From Actomonas aquatica (GTDB lineage Bacteria; Verrucomicrobiota; Verrucomicrobiia; Opitutales; Opitutaceae): a stretch of DNA of 64,000 bases. The notes beneath the pieces were generated by a model. The model saw only the letters and a list, made by a program, of their open reading frames with translations. It was not told the DNA's origin and did not search any database. A program made the position numbers and the translations under genes. Below, piece by piece: positions 17,355 to 28,422 of the stretch. The DNA lies in NCBI RefSeq assembly GCF_019679435.2, contig NZ_CP139781.1, positions 744,001 to 808,000 on the forward strand. Reading direction: 5' to 3'. The stretch's first letter is position 1. Every line of letters begins with the position of its first letter.

Positions 17355-18509
17355 TTATTGGTAAAGGAAGGTCATGCGGATCGGGGTGCTGTCCCCGAGC
17401 ACATTGATCATCTCCTCCGGCCATTCGCCGTAACCATCGGATAGGCGTGCCGGCGCCGCGATGGCTTCGACGGCGACCCCATCCCAGAGCGGACCGGCGT
17501 TGCCCTCGACCTTGTCGATGGTGGCGGAACCGTCCTTGTGCAGCGTCCACCAGACGGTCACGCGACTGCCGTCGAGCGGGAAACCGAGGTTGCGCTCGAT
17601 CTTGCCTCTGATGTCGAAACGCCAGCCCTGACCGATGACGCCGAGCATCTTCTGGTAATAAGCGCCGTAGGTGGTCTTGAGCGCGTTGTGGGCGGCGACG
17701 CCGATGTTTTCGGTGCCTTCCGGGCGGTTGGCAAAAACGGCCGGGCGCAACTGCGAGGTGGCCAGCGACGGGCGCGACGCGGGCTGCGAGGGATCCGGGC
17801 GGTAGTAGAGCCCCTGCCCTTGCGGTGAGGCTTGGTTGGGGTCGGTCACGCCCTCGACCCGTTCCTCGACGTCGGCCTGCGGATTCTCGGGCAACTTTAC
17901 GACGTTGGTGCCGAAGCTGTTTTCGTTGTCGCCTTGAATGACTTCGGTGCCGCTGAGCGGATCTTGGGCGAGGGCCGGCAAGGCCTGCTCTTCGGCCGGA
18001 TCGGTGGTCTCCGTGATCTCGGGCGTGGGCGGTGCCTCCGGCATCGGCGGCAAGGGATCGGAGTCAGTGCCGGACACGATCGCGGTGGAGTCGACGTCGT
18101 CGAGCCCTTCGGTCGACGGCATGTCACCCTCCTCGGCGGCGGGCTCCTCCTGCGCGAGTTGTTGGTTACGATCGGAAAACTGGTCGGTCTCGTCCGGCAC
18201 GTTGTCGGGCGCGTCCGGGTTGGCTTCGACGAAGTTCAGCGGCGGCAGGTCTTCCGGCGTGAGTTCGATGTCGAAGAGGCGCTCCTCGGGGCGATCGGCC
18301 ATCATGCCGGTGGACACCGGGCCGGCCATGAAGTGGTTTTCAAATTTCGGCGCCAACCAGAGCAGCAGCAAATGCACAAGGATCGTGCCGGCGATACCGG
18401 CCTGCAGGGAGCGATTGCGCCGCGGGCCCTGCACCCAACCAGCCATCGGCCGCCGGGAGGAGGCGTTGCTGGAGGACAGGTGGGACTTGGGACGGCGGAC
18501 AGGTGGCAT
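17355..18509 (-). CDS. TonB/TolA-like periplasmic protein
   Basis: One N-terminal membrane anchor (SLQAGIAGTILVHLLLLWLAP) is followed by an acidic, Pro/Glu-rich linker of roughly 170 residues and a globular C-terminal domain of about 110 residues. That domain (VTVWWTLHKDGSATIDKVEG, ending TPIRMTFLYQ) resembles the TonB C-terminal fold. The architecture fits an energy transducer that spans the periplasm. I chose ATG 18509; a TTG at 18530 directly after the maf stop would add 7 residues. The linker is unusually acidic for TonB, which normally has Pro-Lys/Pro-Glu repeats. It is co-directional and tightly packed with maf upstream and rluA-like downstream. No ExbB/ExbD genes are nearby. Confidence 0.72.
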   Translation of the reverse strand: MPPVRRPKSHLSSSNASSRRPMAGWVQGPRRNRSLQAGIAGTILVHLLLLWLAPKFENHFMAGPVSTGMMADRPEERLFDIELTPEDLPPLNFVEANPDAPDNVPDETDQFSDRNQQLAQEEPAAEEGDMPSTEGLDDVDSTAIVSGTDSDPLPPMPEAPPTPEITETTDPAEEQALPALAQDPLSGTEVIQGDNENSFGTNVVKLPENPQADVEERVEGVTDPNQASPQGQGLYYRPDPSQPASRPSLATSQLRPAVFANRPEGTENIGVAAHNALKTTYGAYYQKMLGVIGQGWRFDIRGKIERNLGFPLDGSRVTVWWTLHKDGSATIDKVEGNAGPLWDGVAVEAIAAPARLSDGYGEWPEEMINVLGDSTPIRMTFLYQ

Positions 18510-18530
18510 GCGGACGCGAGCGGGTCTCAA

Positions 18531-19115
18531 TCAGTCCATCAGACGCTGCTCCGTCAAAATTTGTTTCAACTCTTCCAGGGGTAACCCGATGATGTTGCTC
18601 AACGAGCCCTCCTGGCGGGCAATGATCAGGTCGCCGTGCTCCTGGATCGCGTAGCCGCCGGCCTTGTCGAGGGTGTGCACCCGAGCGAGGTAGGCCTCGA
18701 TGGTGGCCTCGTCCAACTCTTTGAAGGTCACGTCGCTGGCCACGCCGCGATCGATCGCAATCTGTTTGCTGCGATGACGCAGCGCCATGCCGGTGAACAC
18801 CGTGTGGGTGCGGCCGCTGAGCTGGCACAGCATGGCGCGGGCTTCGGCGCCGTCGGCGGGTTTGTTGAGCGCTTCACCATCGATGAAAACGGTCGTGTCG
18901 GCGCCGAGCACCCACGCGTCCGGATGACGCTCGGCCACCCAATCGGCCTTCAGCGCGGCGTTGTGGGCGACCATCGTGCGCGGATCTGTGGTGCGTTCCT
19001 CGTGCTCCACTACATCGGCCACGACGACCGTAAACGGCAGGCCGAGTTGGCCGAGCAACTCGCGTCGGCGCGGCGAGGCGGAGGCTAGAATGAAGCGGGG
19101 TAAGGTTTCGCTCAT
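18531..19115 (-). CDS. maf: Maf family nucleoside triphosphate pyrophosphatase
   Basis: A protein of 194 residues with the Maf signature SASPRRRELLGQLG at the N-terminus. The catalytic Asp is in VLGADTTVFIDG, and DKAGGYAIQEHGDLII is typical of the dTTP/UTP-type members. The enzyme hydrolyses non-canonical or modified nucleoside triphosphates and has been linked to septum control in some bacteria. Its start overlaps the tolC-like stop by 4 bases (ATGA). The next gene follows immediately, so it is inside an operon. Confidence 0.93.
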   Translation of the reverse strand: MSETLPRFILASASPRRRELLGQLGLPFTVVVADVVEHEERTTDPRTMVAHNAALKADWVAERHPDAWVLGADTTVFIDGEALNKPADGAEARAMLCQLSGRTHTVFTGMALRHRSKQIAIDRGVASDVTFKELDEATIEAYLARVHTLDKAGGYAIQEHGDLIIARQEGSLSNIIGLPLEELKQILTEQRLMD

Positions 19116-20455
19116 TGGACGGCTTCGTCCAAGATCCCGCGCACATCGCCCGTGGCAAGAGCCAGCTCCACGCGGCTCAGGTTGTATTGATAGGTCGCTT
19201 CCAGCAGGTTGTCGCTGGCGATGGCGAGACGGTTCTGGGCCTCGACCATTTCGCGATTGTCGGCGGCGCCTTGCTCGAAACGGATTTGCGCGAGGCGCAG
19301 CTCATCTTCGGCGAGCGCGAGGCTGGTTTGGGCGACCTGAATCTGGGCGCGACGGGAGCGCGTGTTCTGCACGGCGAGGCGAACCTCGGCGGCAATGGCG
19401 TCGGCCAGATCGTCGTGGCGCAATTGGTTCGCGCGGCGGCGGGACAAAGCCAAGCGCGTGAGCGAGCCAGTGCGCAGGCCATCGAAGACCGGAACGCTCA
19501 GCGAAATGCCAGTCGACCACACCTGCGCGTCGTTGCCATCAAAGGCTTCCTCGGCGGCGCGGCCGTAGTTGCCGGTGAGGCTGAGAGTCGGCAGGCGGTT
19601 GAACTTGGCAGCGCGCACCTCGAGATCGGATTGGTCGAGCAGGCGTTCGGCGCGGGCCAGATCGGTGCGTTGTTCGAGCGCGACCGTTTCGGCCGAGCCG
19701 GCGGCCGGATCGGCCTCGCTCACACGGAGAGAAAACGGCGAGAGCGCGACAGGGGCATCGGCTTCGAGGCTGAGCAGGCGCTTAAAGCGTAGTTCCGAAC
19801 TCTGCAGCTCGGTCTCCTGCTGCAGGCGCGCTTGCTGGGCAATGGCGACTTGGGCTTGGGCGCGCGTCACGTCGATTTGGGTGGCGACCCCGGCATCACG
19901 TTGACGCACGGCGAGATCGAGGAGCGCATCGGCGCGGGAGATGTTGGCATCGATGAGATCGAGGCGAGCCAGATTGCGCAGGTGTTGCAGATAAACGCTG
20001 GCGACGGCAGCGCGGACGGATTCGCGAGTGGTTTCGGCATCGAGTTCGGCCACGCTGACGCCGAGCTTGGCGGCCTGGTAGCTGGCGATGTTCTGCGCGT
20101 CGAGCAGGTCGAGGCGCCCGTTGAGGCCCATGTCGAAGCGGCTGTTCACACCCGAGCGCGTCACGGTGCTGCCAAAAGAGGCCGAGCGCGAGCGCCGCTG
20201 CGTCGCGTCAAAGGTCACGTTGGGCAACAGGTTGGCGCGGGAATTCCGAGCGCTTTCCTGGGCTTGGAAGATCGATTCCTGGCTGAGCAGCACGTCGAAG
20301 TTGGCGCCCTCCACGGCCTGCAGTGCGGAAGCGAGGTCGTAGCTCTCGGCCCGAAGACCCGGCGCGTTCAAGCCAGCGAGGCACAGCGCGCCGAGAGCGA
20401 GGAGAGACCGGGGGGGCGACCCGACGGGGCGAAAGCGTGAGGAGAACCAGCTCAT
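19112..20455 (-). CDS. TolC family outer membrane efflux protein
   Basis: A protein of 447 residues with a signal peptide (LLALGALCLAGLNAPGLRA) and two repeats of the TolC helical hairpin. The first contains SAYDLASALQAVEGANFDVL-like coiled coil and the second SLSVPVFDGLRTGSLTRLALSRR, the family's conserved IP.F.G-type motif. It forms a trimeric channel across the outer membrane for tripartite export systems. No pump is encoded next to it. The ADOP export operon at the right end of the window has no TolC of its own and could use this one, but that is inference. It is the first gene of the tolC-maf-TonB-like-rluA run. Confidence 0.92.
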   Translation of the reverse strand: MSWFSSRFRPVGSPPRSLLALGALCLAGLNAPGLRAESYDLASALQAVEGANFDVLLSQESIFQAQESARNSRANLLPNVTFDATQRRSRSASFGSTVTRSGVNSRFDMGLNGRLDLLDAQNIASYQAAKLGVSVAELDAETTRESVRAAVASVYLQHLRNLARLDLIDANISRADALLDLAVRQRDAGVATQIDVTRAQAQVAIAQQARLQQETELQSSELRFKRLLSLEADAPVALSPFSLRVSEADPAAGSAETVALEQRTDLARAERLLDQSDLEVRAAKFNRLPTLSLTGNYGRAAEEAFDGNDAQVWSTGISLSVPVFDGLRTGSLTRLALSRRRANQLRHDDLADAIAAEVRLAVQNTRSRRAQIQVAQTSLALAEDELRLAQIRFEQGAADNREMVEAQNRLAIASDNLLEATYQYNLSRVELALATGDVRGILDEAVQ

Positions 20456-20583
20456 GGAAAAGGCGGAGCCAATAGGTCCGCGCTGCGTGGCGCAAGACAG
20501 GCGATGCGCGCCGCCGGGGTCTTGGTTATATCATGCGGTATTGTCAGGCGCCGGGCGCGAGCCCAGCGTGCCGCCTCAAGCGC

Positions 20584-22227
20584 ATGCGCATCGGACTCGC
20601 TCAACTCAACCTCACCGTCGGCGATTTGGCCGGCAATCGGGACCAAATCATTGCCGCGTATCGTGACCTCGTGGCCCACGGCGCCGAATTGGTGATCTTC
20701 CCGGAACTGGCGGTGTGCGGCTACCCGCCGCGTGACCTGCTGCGCCAGCGACGCTTTGGCGACGACGCCGAGAGTGCCCTCCTGGAAATCGCCGCTGCCA
20801 CCGGTCCGGTGCCGGCCCTGGTCGGCGCGCTCGACGCGAATCCGCACGACCCCGGTCGCCCGTTTTTCAACACCGCCGCCCTCTGCCATGATGGCGTCGT
20901 GCAGGGATTCGCGCGCAAGTGCCTGTTGCCGACCTACGACGTGTTCGACGAGGACCGCTACTTTGAGCCCTTTGATCGTCCCACCGTGTTTGTGGTCGGC
21001 GGCCGGCGCATCGGTGTGACCGTTTGTGAAGACCTCTGGGCAGGCGTGCCGATCGCGTGGCGCTACCGGCACCGCTTCGATCCGGTGGCGCGGCTCGCCG
21101 AGCAACCCGCGCTCGACCTGATGGTCAACCTCTCCGCCAGTCCCTGGCACGCCGGCAAACTCGCCCTGCGCCAGCAACTCGTGCGCGATGCCGCGCGGCG
21201 CCTGCACGCGCCGGTGGCCTACGTGAACGCGGTCGGCGGCAACGATGAACTGATTTTCGACGGCCGCTCCATGGTGGCCGACGCCACCGGCGAGCTGCTG
21301 ACCGGACTCCCGGCCTATGCGCCAGCCACGCGCATCGTCGATCTGCAAAGCGCACCGGTCGCCGCCGATCCGTCCTTCGCCGACGACGGCCTTGCGGCGC
21401 TGCATGATGCGCTCGTGCTTGGGCTGCGCGACTACGTGCGCAAAACCGGTTTTGAGCGCGTTTTGGTGGCACTGAGCGGCGGCATCGACTCAGCCGTGGT
21501 AGGGGCGCTGGCAGTCGCGGCGCTCGGGCCGGACAAGGTGACCGGCGTCGCCCTGCCCTCCGCGTATTCGAGCGCGCACTCGCTCGCCGATGCCGAGGCC
21601 CTCGCGGTCAATCTCGGCATCACCCTGCAAACTTTTCCAATCGCGGACGCGGTCGCCGCCACTACGACTACATTGGCCCCGGCGCTCGATCCGACGGCGC
21701 CGGGCGTGACCGAGGAAAATGTGCAGGCGCGCCTCCGTGGCGTTTTCATGATGGCGCTCTCCAACCAAACCGGCGCGCTGCTTCTCACCACCGGCAACAA
21801 GAGCGAGTTGGCGGTGGGTTACTGCACGCTCTACGGCGACATGTGCGGCGGCTTGGCGGTGATTTCCGATCTCTACAAGACGCAGGTCTACGCCCTCGCC
21901 CAGTGGATCAACCGTGAGAGCGAAATGATTCCGGTCTCGACGCTCACCAAAGCGCCCAGCGCGGAGTTGCGGCCCGACCAATGCGACGCCGATAGCCTGC
22001 CGCCCTACGACGTGCTCGATCCCATCCTGCGCGCCTACATCGAGGATGGCTGCTCGATTCGCGAAATTGTGGACCAAGGTTTTGCGCCGACGATCGTTAA
22101 GGAGATGGTGCGCAAAGTGGACCTCAACGAATACAAACGCCGCCAAGCCGCCCCGGGCCTCAAGGTCACGCCCCTCGCCTTTGGCGTTGGCCGCCGCCTC
22201 CCCTTGGCTCAAGGCTATGTGCGTTAA
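20584..22227 (+). CDS. nadE: Glutamine-dependent NAD+ synthase
   Basis: A protein of 547 residues from ATG 20584 ([15 protein letters not shown]). The N-terminal nitrilase-type glutaminase has its Glu in [13 protein letters not shown], Lys in [12 protein letters not shown] and nucleophile Cys in VTVCEDLW. The C-terminal synthetase has the PP-loop [10 protein letters not shown] and [15 protein letters not shown]. It amidates nicotinate adenine dinucleotide with ammonia channelled from glutamine, the last step of NAD synthesis. The frame extends 17 codons upstream, but the glutaminase fold begins at MRIGLAQ. It is divergent from the tolC-like gene and followed after 26 bases by hemL. Confidence 0.95.
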   Translation: MRIGLAQLNLTVGDLAGNRDQIIAAYRDLVAHGAELVIFPELAVCGYPPRDLLRQRRFGDDAESALLEIAAATGPVPALVGALDANPHDPGRPFFNTAALCHDGVVQGFARKCLLPTYDVFDEDRYFEPFDRPTVFVVGGRRIGVTVCEDLWAGVPIAWRYRHRFDPVARLAEQPALDLMVNLSASPWHAGKLALRQQLVRDAARRLHAPVAYVNAVGGNDELIFDGRSMVADATGELLTGLPAYAPATRIVDLQSAPVAADPSFADDGLAALHDALVLGLRDYVRKTGFERVLVALSGGIDSAVVGALAVAALGPDKVTGVALPSAYSSAHSLADAEALAVNLGITLQTFPIADAVAATTTTLAPALDPTAPGVTEENVQARLRGVFMMALSNQTGALLLTTGNKSELAVGYCTLYGDMCGGLAVISDLYKTQVYALAQWINRESEMIPVSTLTKAPSAELRPDQCDADSLPPYDVLDPILRAYIEDGCSIREIVDQGFAPTIVKEMVRKVDLNEYKRRQAAPGLKVTPLAFGVGRRLPLAQGYVR

Positions 22228-22253
22228 TCCCTCTCCCTGTTTTCGAATTTTCC

Positions 22254-23527
<1,274 letters not shown>

Positions 23528-23528
<1 letters not shown>

Positions 23529-25336
23529 TGCTGTTTTCGCGTATCCAACGTTTCACGACAACGCTCCGGGCCCGCGGTGGCCGCAGCGTAGGGTTGGCGT
23601 TGGTGATCGCGTGCTTGGCCAGCCTCGGCAGGGCGCAGCCGGCGCACGCGCCGGTGCTGCCGATCGAAGAGCTGCAGCCCGGTATGACCGGTGAAGTCTG
23701 GACGGTGTTTCAAGGCACTGAACCGGAGCCCTTCACGGTCGAAGTCACCGGCGTTATCGAAGGGGCGCTTGGGCCGGGCAAATCGATGATCCTCTGCCGC
23801 CTCACCGATCCGCGGGTGCAAAAAATGGGCGCGGTGGCTGGCATGAGCGGCAGTCCGCTCTATGTGGACGGCCGCTTCGTCGGCGCCCTCTCCTATCAGG
23901 TGCAGCAATTTGAAACGGAGCGTTTCGCCGGGTTCACGCCGGCCGCGGACTTGCTGGAAGTGCGCCAGATCGCGTTGAACGAAAGCGCCGATAGCAACGG
24001 CTCGGGGGCGATGCCTGCCACGCCAGCGCCGGGACCGACTCCGCGCCACAATGACAGTGGTCCGGAAATCACGCCGCTTTCGCCGGTCTTCAGTTTCAGT
24101 GGCGTCTCGCCGCTGGTGGCCGGCTTGATGAGTGAGCCGCTGGAAGCGCTCGGCCTCCGCACGCAGGGGCTGGGCGGCGCGAGTGTGTTGTCGGGGAGTT
24201 TTAAGGATGAGGCGCAGGTTGAGTTGGCTCCCGGCTACGCGGTCGGAGCGGCGCTGGCGGTCGGCGACATCACACTGGCCGGCACCGGCACCGTGTCCTC
24301 GGTCGACGGTTCGCGCGTGCTCGCTTTCGGTCATCCGCTGCTCGGTTTGGGCACGGTGGAAGTGCCGATGACGGAAGCTGAGATCGTGGCCATCCTACCA
24401 TCCAGCCGCAGCTCCTTTAAGATCTCAAACACCGGCAAGGTCATCGGCACCGTGCGGCAGGATCGACTCTCGGCCATCTACGGCGAAATCGGCCGCGTGC
24501 CGCCGCTGCTGCCGATCACGGTGCACACCCCGCAACGCGACCTGAATTTTGCGGCCGTGAAGCATCCGCGCATCACGCCGGTGGTGACGGCGACGGGCAT
24601 CTCGCAAGCGGTGCTCGGCTCCAACGACGCCGGCCTGAGCGAAGGCTTTGCGCTGCGCGCCGACGTGATCTTTCCCGGTGGCCGCAAACTGCAGGTCGAT
24701 CAACTCTTCGCCGGCCCGGAGGGCTTCAAAGCCGGGCTGACCGGACTCACCCAAAGCCTCGGCACCTGGATGGATAATCCCGTCGAGGCTGTATTCCCCG
24801 AAGCACTACGCTTCACGGTGGAAGCGCTGGAGCACAATCCGACCGTGAGTTTGGATAACGCGACGCTGACGCGGCAACAAGTGCGCCCTGGCGAGACGGT
24901 CGACGTCGTGCTGCAGCTGCGCGATTACCAAGGTGCTCCTTTCACCGAGCGGGTGACCGTGCCGATCGCGGCGGACTGGGCCGATGAAAAGCTGGCGGTG
25001 GTGATCGCCAACGGCCCCGCCCTCGATCAGGGCGCTGGTGCCCAGCAGGTGTTTGCGGTGAGTCAAATTCGCGACTTCGACGCCTACCTCGATGCCCTGC
25101 GCGCCCGGCGTAAGAGCGACGGCGTGTATGTTGCAGTCGTGCGGGCTGCGAAACTCTTTCTCGATCAAACCGCGGTCTCGACCGAGTTGCCCGACTCCCT
25201 CTCCCGCATCGCCCGCCAAGCCGATGGCGCACGCTATCAGGAGAAGGCCGCCGTGGAGGTCTTGTGGGAGCAACACCTCCTGCCAGACCGCCTCGTGCCG
25301 ACGGCGGTGCGTCTACCCCTTTCGTGGGTGGATTGA
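23528..25336 (+). CDS. SpoIVB-like S55 peptidase domain protein, exported
   Basis: A protein of 602 residues. A hydrophobic segment near the N-terminus (VGLALVIACLASLG) exports or anchors it. The next region (PVLPIEELQPGMTGEVWTVFQGTEPEP) is the entry to an S55 domain, and the putative nucleophile lies in AGMSGSPLYVDG. The His partner is likely in LAFGHPLLGLG about 165 residues later. The S55 family is known from the Bacillus sporulation signalling protease SpoIVB, but homologues occur in non-sporulating bacteria with an unknown role. The remaining 300 residues are beta-rich, without a recognisable fold. It overlaps hemL by 1 base and precedes a propeller protein by 32 bases. Confidence 0.84.
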
Positions 25337-25368
25337 TCCCCTTTCCCTTCCCTGCCCTCGCTTAACCC

Positions 25369-27615
25369 ATGTCTCTGTCCCCCTCCTCGCGTCGTCGTTT
25401 TTCGGTCTGTATTCTGAGTGTGCTGCTGGCAGTGACGACGCTGGCGCAATCCTTCACGGAGACGCGCACCATAGATTTTTATCGGGATGTCGCCTCGCGT
25501 GATTTGCGCGGGCTCGGCACGCGATCCGATGGACGTTTGGTGCCCGGCCCGACGGTCAATGCACTCGACGGTGAATGGCCAGTCGACGCGTTATTGTGGA
25601 GTTTCGCGGCGCGCCCCGATGGGTCGCTGGTCGTGGGCAGTGGACCGGACGCGACGCTGTGGCGGGTGACGCCGGATGCGGACACGATGCGCTTTGAGAC
25701 CACGCCGCTGGCGACGTTCGGATCCGGGCACTTGCATACGGTCGCGGTGTTGCCCGATGGCACGATGGTGACGGCGGTTTCGCCCTCCGGTCGGGTGGTG
25801 CATCTCGATGCGGACGGAGAGATTCTGGGTGAAGTCAGCCTCCCTGTCGCGATGGTGTTTGATCTGCTGCCGGACGCGGACGGTCAGCACGTGTGGGTCG
25901 CCACGGGGTCACCGGCGCGGGTCTATCGGATCGATTTGGCCACGATGGCTGACGCGGAACCGGAGCTGTGGGGAGAAGTGCGTGACCGGAACCTGCGCCG
26001 TCTGGCGATGGATCGACAGGGCCGCGTGCTCGCGGGCTCGGCGCCGAGTGCGAACCTCTATCGTTTCACGACGGCTGGTGCCCCGCCGGAGATTTTGTGG
26101 GACGAGGATGATGGCGAAATCACCGACCTGCACGTGACGGATGACGGCGATCTCTATGTGGTGTGGGTGAGTTCAAGCAATGACTCCACGCAACGTGTCG
26201 CACGTGGCAGTGGCGCCCAAAAGAGTGATGAAAGCGGCGAAAATCAAACGCCTCCGCAGCCCGTCACGATCATGGAAGCAGCGCCCTCTCCGGGCGGCTT
26301 CAGTGGTCGGAGTTCGTTGGTGCGTTTGCCGGGCGGCGACGGCCTGCCGGAGCTGGTGGTCTCGCGTAACAATGTTTCGATTTATCGCATCGTGCCTCGT
26401 GGGGACGTCCTGCTCTTGGCTGGCGGCGACGAAGGCGAACTCCTGGGTTACGACCTGAAGGAGCGGCGCTCACTGACCTTCGCGGGCAGCGAGTCGGCAC
26501 AAATCAACGATCTGCTTCCTGCGTCCCACGGCAGCACGGACTATTGGGGATTGGGCAACAACCCGGCGGCGCTGCTGCGCATTGATTTTGCCGGCGAAGG
26601 TATCCGCTCGGCGACTACGCGGCGGCTGGATTTGCGGACGCTCGGTCGGTTGGGCGCGCTGCGTTTCAACCGGCTGCGCGAACTCGCGGCAGATGACCTG
26701 CAGGTCGAGCTGCGGGTCAATCGAGGGCGCGACACGCGGGAAGGTTGGTCGGCCTGGACCGCGGCGACGGAAACGGATGGCGCGTGGCTTACTCCGGACC
26801 TGCAAGGCCGCTACGTGCAGGTGCGCCTGACCATCGACGAAGAGATCGACGCCAATGCTTCGCTCGATCGCGCCACCCTCTACCACGCGCCGCAGAATCG
26901 GCGTCCGTCCCTGCAGGCCTTTCACATCGCGGCGCCGGGTTACTCGCTGATTCCGCGTGCTGAGTCCAGTTCGGCCAGCCTGCCTTCGCTGAGCGATATT
27001 GTGGGCAGTGAAAGCGACAACGACAGTCGTAACAGCAATGGGCTGATGAGCAGTTCGGTGATGCCGGATCCGGGCATGCAGATCGTGGCATGGTCGGTGA
27101 ATGACTACGATGGCGACCAACTGCGCGCGACCTTCGCGGTCCGCCCGGACGGCGACGACACCTGGCTGAACCTCATCGAAAACAGCGCCGAATCGTGGCT
27201 GCAGTTTGATCGGCGCTCGCTGCCAGAGGGCACCTATTTCACTCGGTTGACCATCGCTGAGACCGCGCCGCGAGCTCCGGCGGAGCGGCATGAGATCACG
27301 TTTGAAACCGATGACCTGGTGATCGATATGAGCGCCCCGCGGTTGCGTGATGCCACGGTGACCCTCGACGGCGACGCTCTGGTGCTGTCCGTGATGGTGG
27401 CGGACGAGCAAAGCCTGCCGGTGGGAATCGAGGTGGTTTTTAACAACGGTTATCGCACCACACTGGTCGCGCCGGCAGACGGGATTCTCGACCAGCTCGA
27501 AGAGCACTTCCGTTTGGAAGTGCCGCAGTCGCTCGTGTCCGGCGCGAGCGCAGTGGAAATCTTTGCCGAGGACGCGGCGGGCAACCGTGGTTCGCAGCGT
27601 TTGGCGCTGCCCTAG
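25369..27615 (+). CDS. Secreted beta-propeller-like protein of unknown function
   Basis: A protein of 748 residues with a signal peptide (FSVCILSVLLAVTTLA). The region of residues 70-350 shows repeated short beta patterns such as DGSLVVGSGPDATLWRV, DGTMVTAVSPSGRVVHLDADG and QGRVLAGSAPSANLYRF, spaced about 45 residues apart, as in WD40 or NHL-like propellers. The C-terminal half has Ig/fibronectin-like stretches, including NYDGDQ-like acidic loops and EIFAEDAAGNRGSQRLALP at the end. No catalytic residues can be identified. It follows the S55 protease gene closely, and a protease-plus-propeller pair suggests an envelope role. Its stop and that of the convergent response regulator share the tetranucleotide CTAG. 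Confidence 0.75.
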   Translation: MSLSPSSRRRFSVCILSVLLAVTTLAQSFTETRTIDFYRDVASRDLRGLGTRSDGRLVPGPTVNALDGEWPVDALLWSFAARPDGSLVVGSGPDATLWRVTPDADTMRFETTPLATFGSGHLHTVAVLPDGTMVTAVSPSGRVVHLDADGEILGEVSLPVAMVFDLLPDADGQHVWVATGSPARVYRIDLATMADAEPELWGEVRDRNLRRLAMDRQGRVLAGSAPSANLYRFTTAGAPPEILWDEDDGEITDLHVTDDGDLYVVWVSSSNDSTQRVARGSGAQKSDESGENQTPPQPVTIMEAAPSPGGFSGRSSLVRLPGGDGLPELVVSRNNVSIYRIVPRGDVLLLAGGDEGELLGYDLKERRSLTFAGSESAQINDLLPASHGSTDYWGLGNNPAALLRIDFAGEGIRSATTRRLDLRTLGRLGALRFNRLRELAADDLQVELRVNRGRDTREGWSAWTAATETDGAWLTPDLQGRYVQVRLTIDEEIDANASLDRATLYHAPQNRRPSLQAFHIAAPGYSLIPRAESSSASLPSLSDIVGSESDNDSRNSNGLMSSSVMPDPGMQIVAWSVNDYDGDQLRATFAVRPDGDDTWLNLIENSAESWLQFDRRSLPEGTYFTRLTIAETAPRAPAERHEITFETDDLVIDMSAPRLRDATVTLDGDALVLSVMVADEQSLPVGIEVVFNNGYRTTLVAPADGILDQLEEHFRLEVPQSLVSGASAVEIFAEDAAGNRGSQRLALP

Positions 27616-28301
27616 GCGCCGGTTTTCGGCGGGTTGAGCAGACCGATTTCGACGGCGTAGCGCGACAGCTGCGCTACGCGGTGCAGGCCGGTTTTGCGCA
27701 TGAGATTGCTGCGGTGGTTGACGACGGTGTGCATGCTGAGGCCGAGCTTGGCGGCGATCTCTTTGGAACTCATGCCCTCGGCGAGCATCGTGAGCACGGA
27801 GCGCTCGCGGGGACTGAGTTCCACGGTGCGTTTTTCGGTGCGCTTCTCCCGCACCAAATGGCGGAGAAAATCGGAGGCCGAGCTGGAGAAATACGGCGTG
27901 CCCGTCATCGCGCTGCGCAAGGCGTCCCGCAGCTCGCTCAGGGGTCCGCCCTTGTCGACGATGCCCAAAACACCGGCGGCCATGGATGAGCGCACCGTGT
28001 TGAGAGTCAGGTTGCCGGAATAAATAAGATAACGGGTATCCGGGCTGGAGCGACGCAGCTCATCGATCAGACGCAGACCGGCCACTCCATCGGACAGAAC
28101 CAGATCCAAGATGACGAGATCCGGCTGGAGCTTCTTACCGGTGTCGCAGGCGTCTTCCAAGGAGGAGGCCCTGCCCACGACTTCAAAACCGCCCAGGGTT
28201 TCGAGAAACTGAATGACCATATCCACCACGGACATGTGGTCATCTACAACCATCACACGTTGTGCTTTAACGGTGGAGGAAATCGAAGCAGCGGCGGCCA
28301 T
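27612..28301 (-). CDS. NarL/FixJ-type response regulator
   Basis: A protein of 229 residues. The receiver domain (about residues 15-130) has the acidic pair in VMVVDDHMSV and the phosphorylated Asp in LVILDLVLSDG; the Lys partner is in GIVDKGGP. The C-terminal LuxR-type helix-turn-helix is SPRERSVLTMLAEGMSSKEIAAKLGLSMHTVVNHRSNLMRKTG. There is no histidine kinase next to it, so it is an orphan regulator in this window. A near-perfect palindrome about 60-80 bases upstream of the start may be its own binding site (see the separate feature). Confidence 0.93.
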   Translation of the reverse strand: MAAAASISSTVKAQRVMVVDDHMSVVDMVIQFLETLGGFEVVGRASSLEDACDTGKKLQPDLVILDLVLSDGVAGLRLIDELRRSSPDTRYLIYSGNLTLNTVRSSMAAGVLGIVDKGGPLSELRDALRSAMTGTPYFSSSASDFLRHLVREKRTEKRTVELSPRERSVLTMLAEGMSSKEIAAKLGLSMHTVVNHRSNLMRKTGLHRVAQLSRYAVEIGLLNPPKTGA

Positions 28302-28357
28302 TGGGTTTTGTTTAAGAGACTGCTAATCAATTTCTACCAAATCTATGGCCAAACTCT

Positions 28358-28383
28358 AAAAATAGGGTAATTGCCCTATTTTA
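28358..28383. promoter_or_regulatory. Perfect palindrome between xerC and the response regulator
   Basis: AAAATAGGG-taattg-CCCTATTTT is a 9-bp inverted repeat at 28359-28382. It can read as a bidirectional terminator (A-run before, T-run after) for the xerC transcript that ends at 28423. It can also read as a dyad operator, TAGGG(N6)CCCTA, upstream of the response regulator start at 28301. A related 16-bp element lies upstream of the large secreted gene (37816-37831). Confidence 0.6.
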
Positions 28384-28422
28384 AGGCGTGGTATAAACAA
28401 AGCTTTTCGCAAGAATTTGGCC

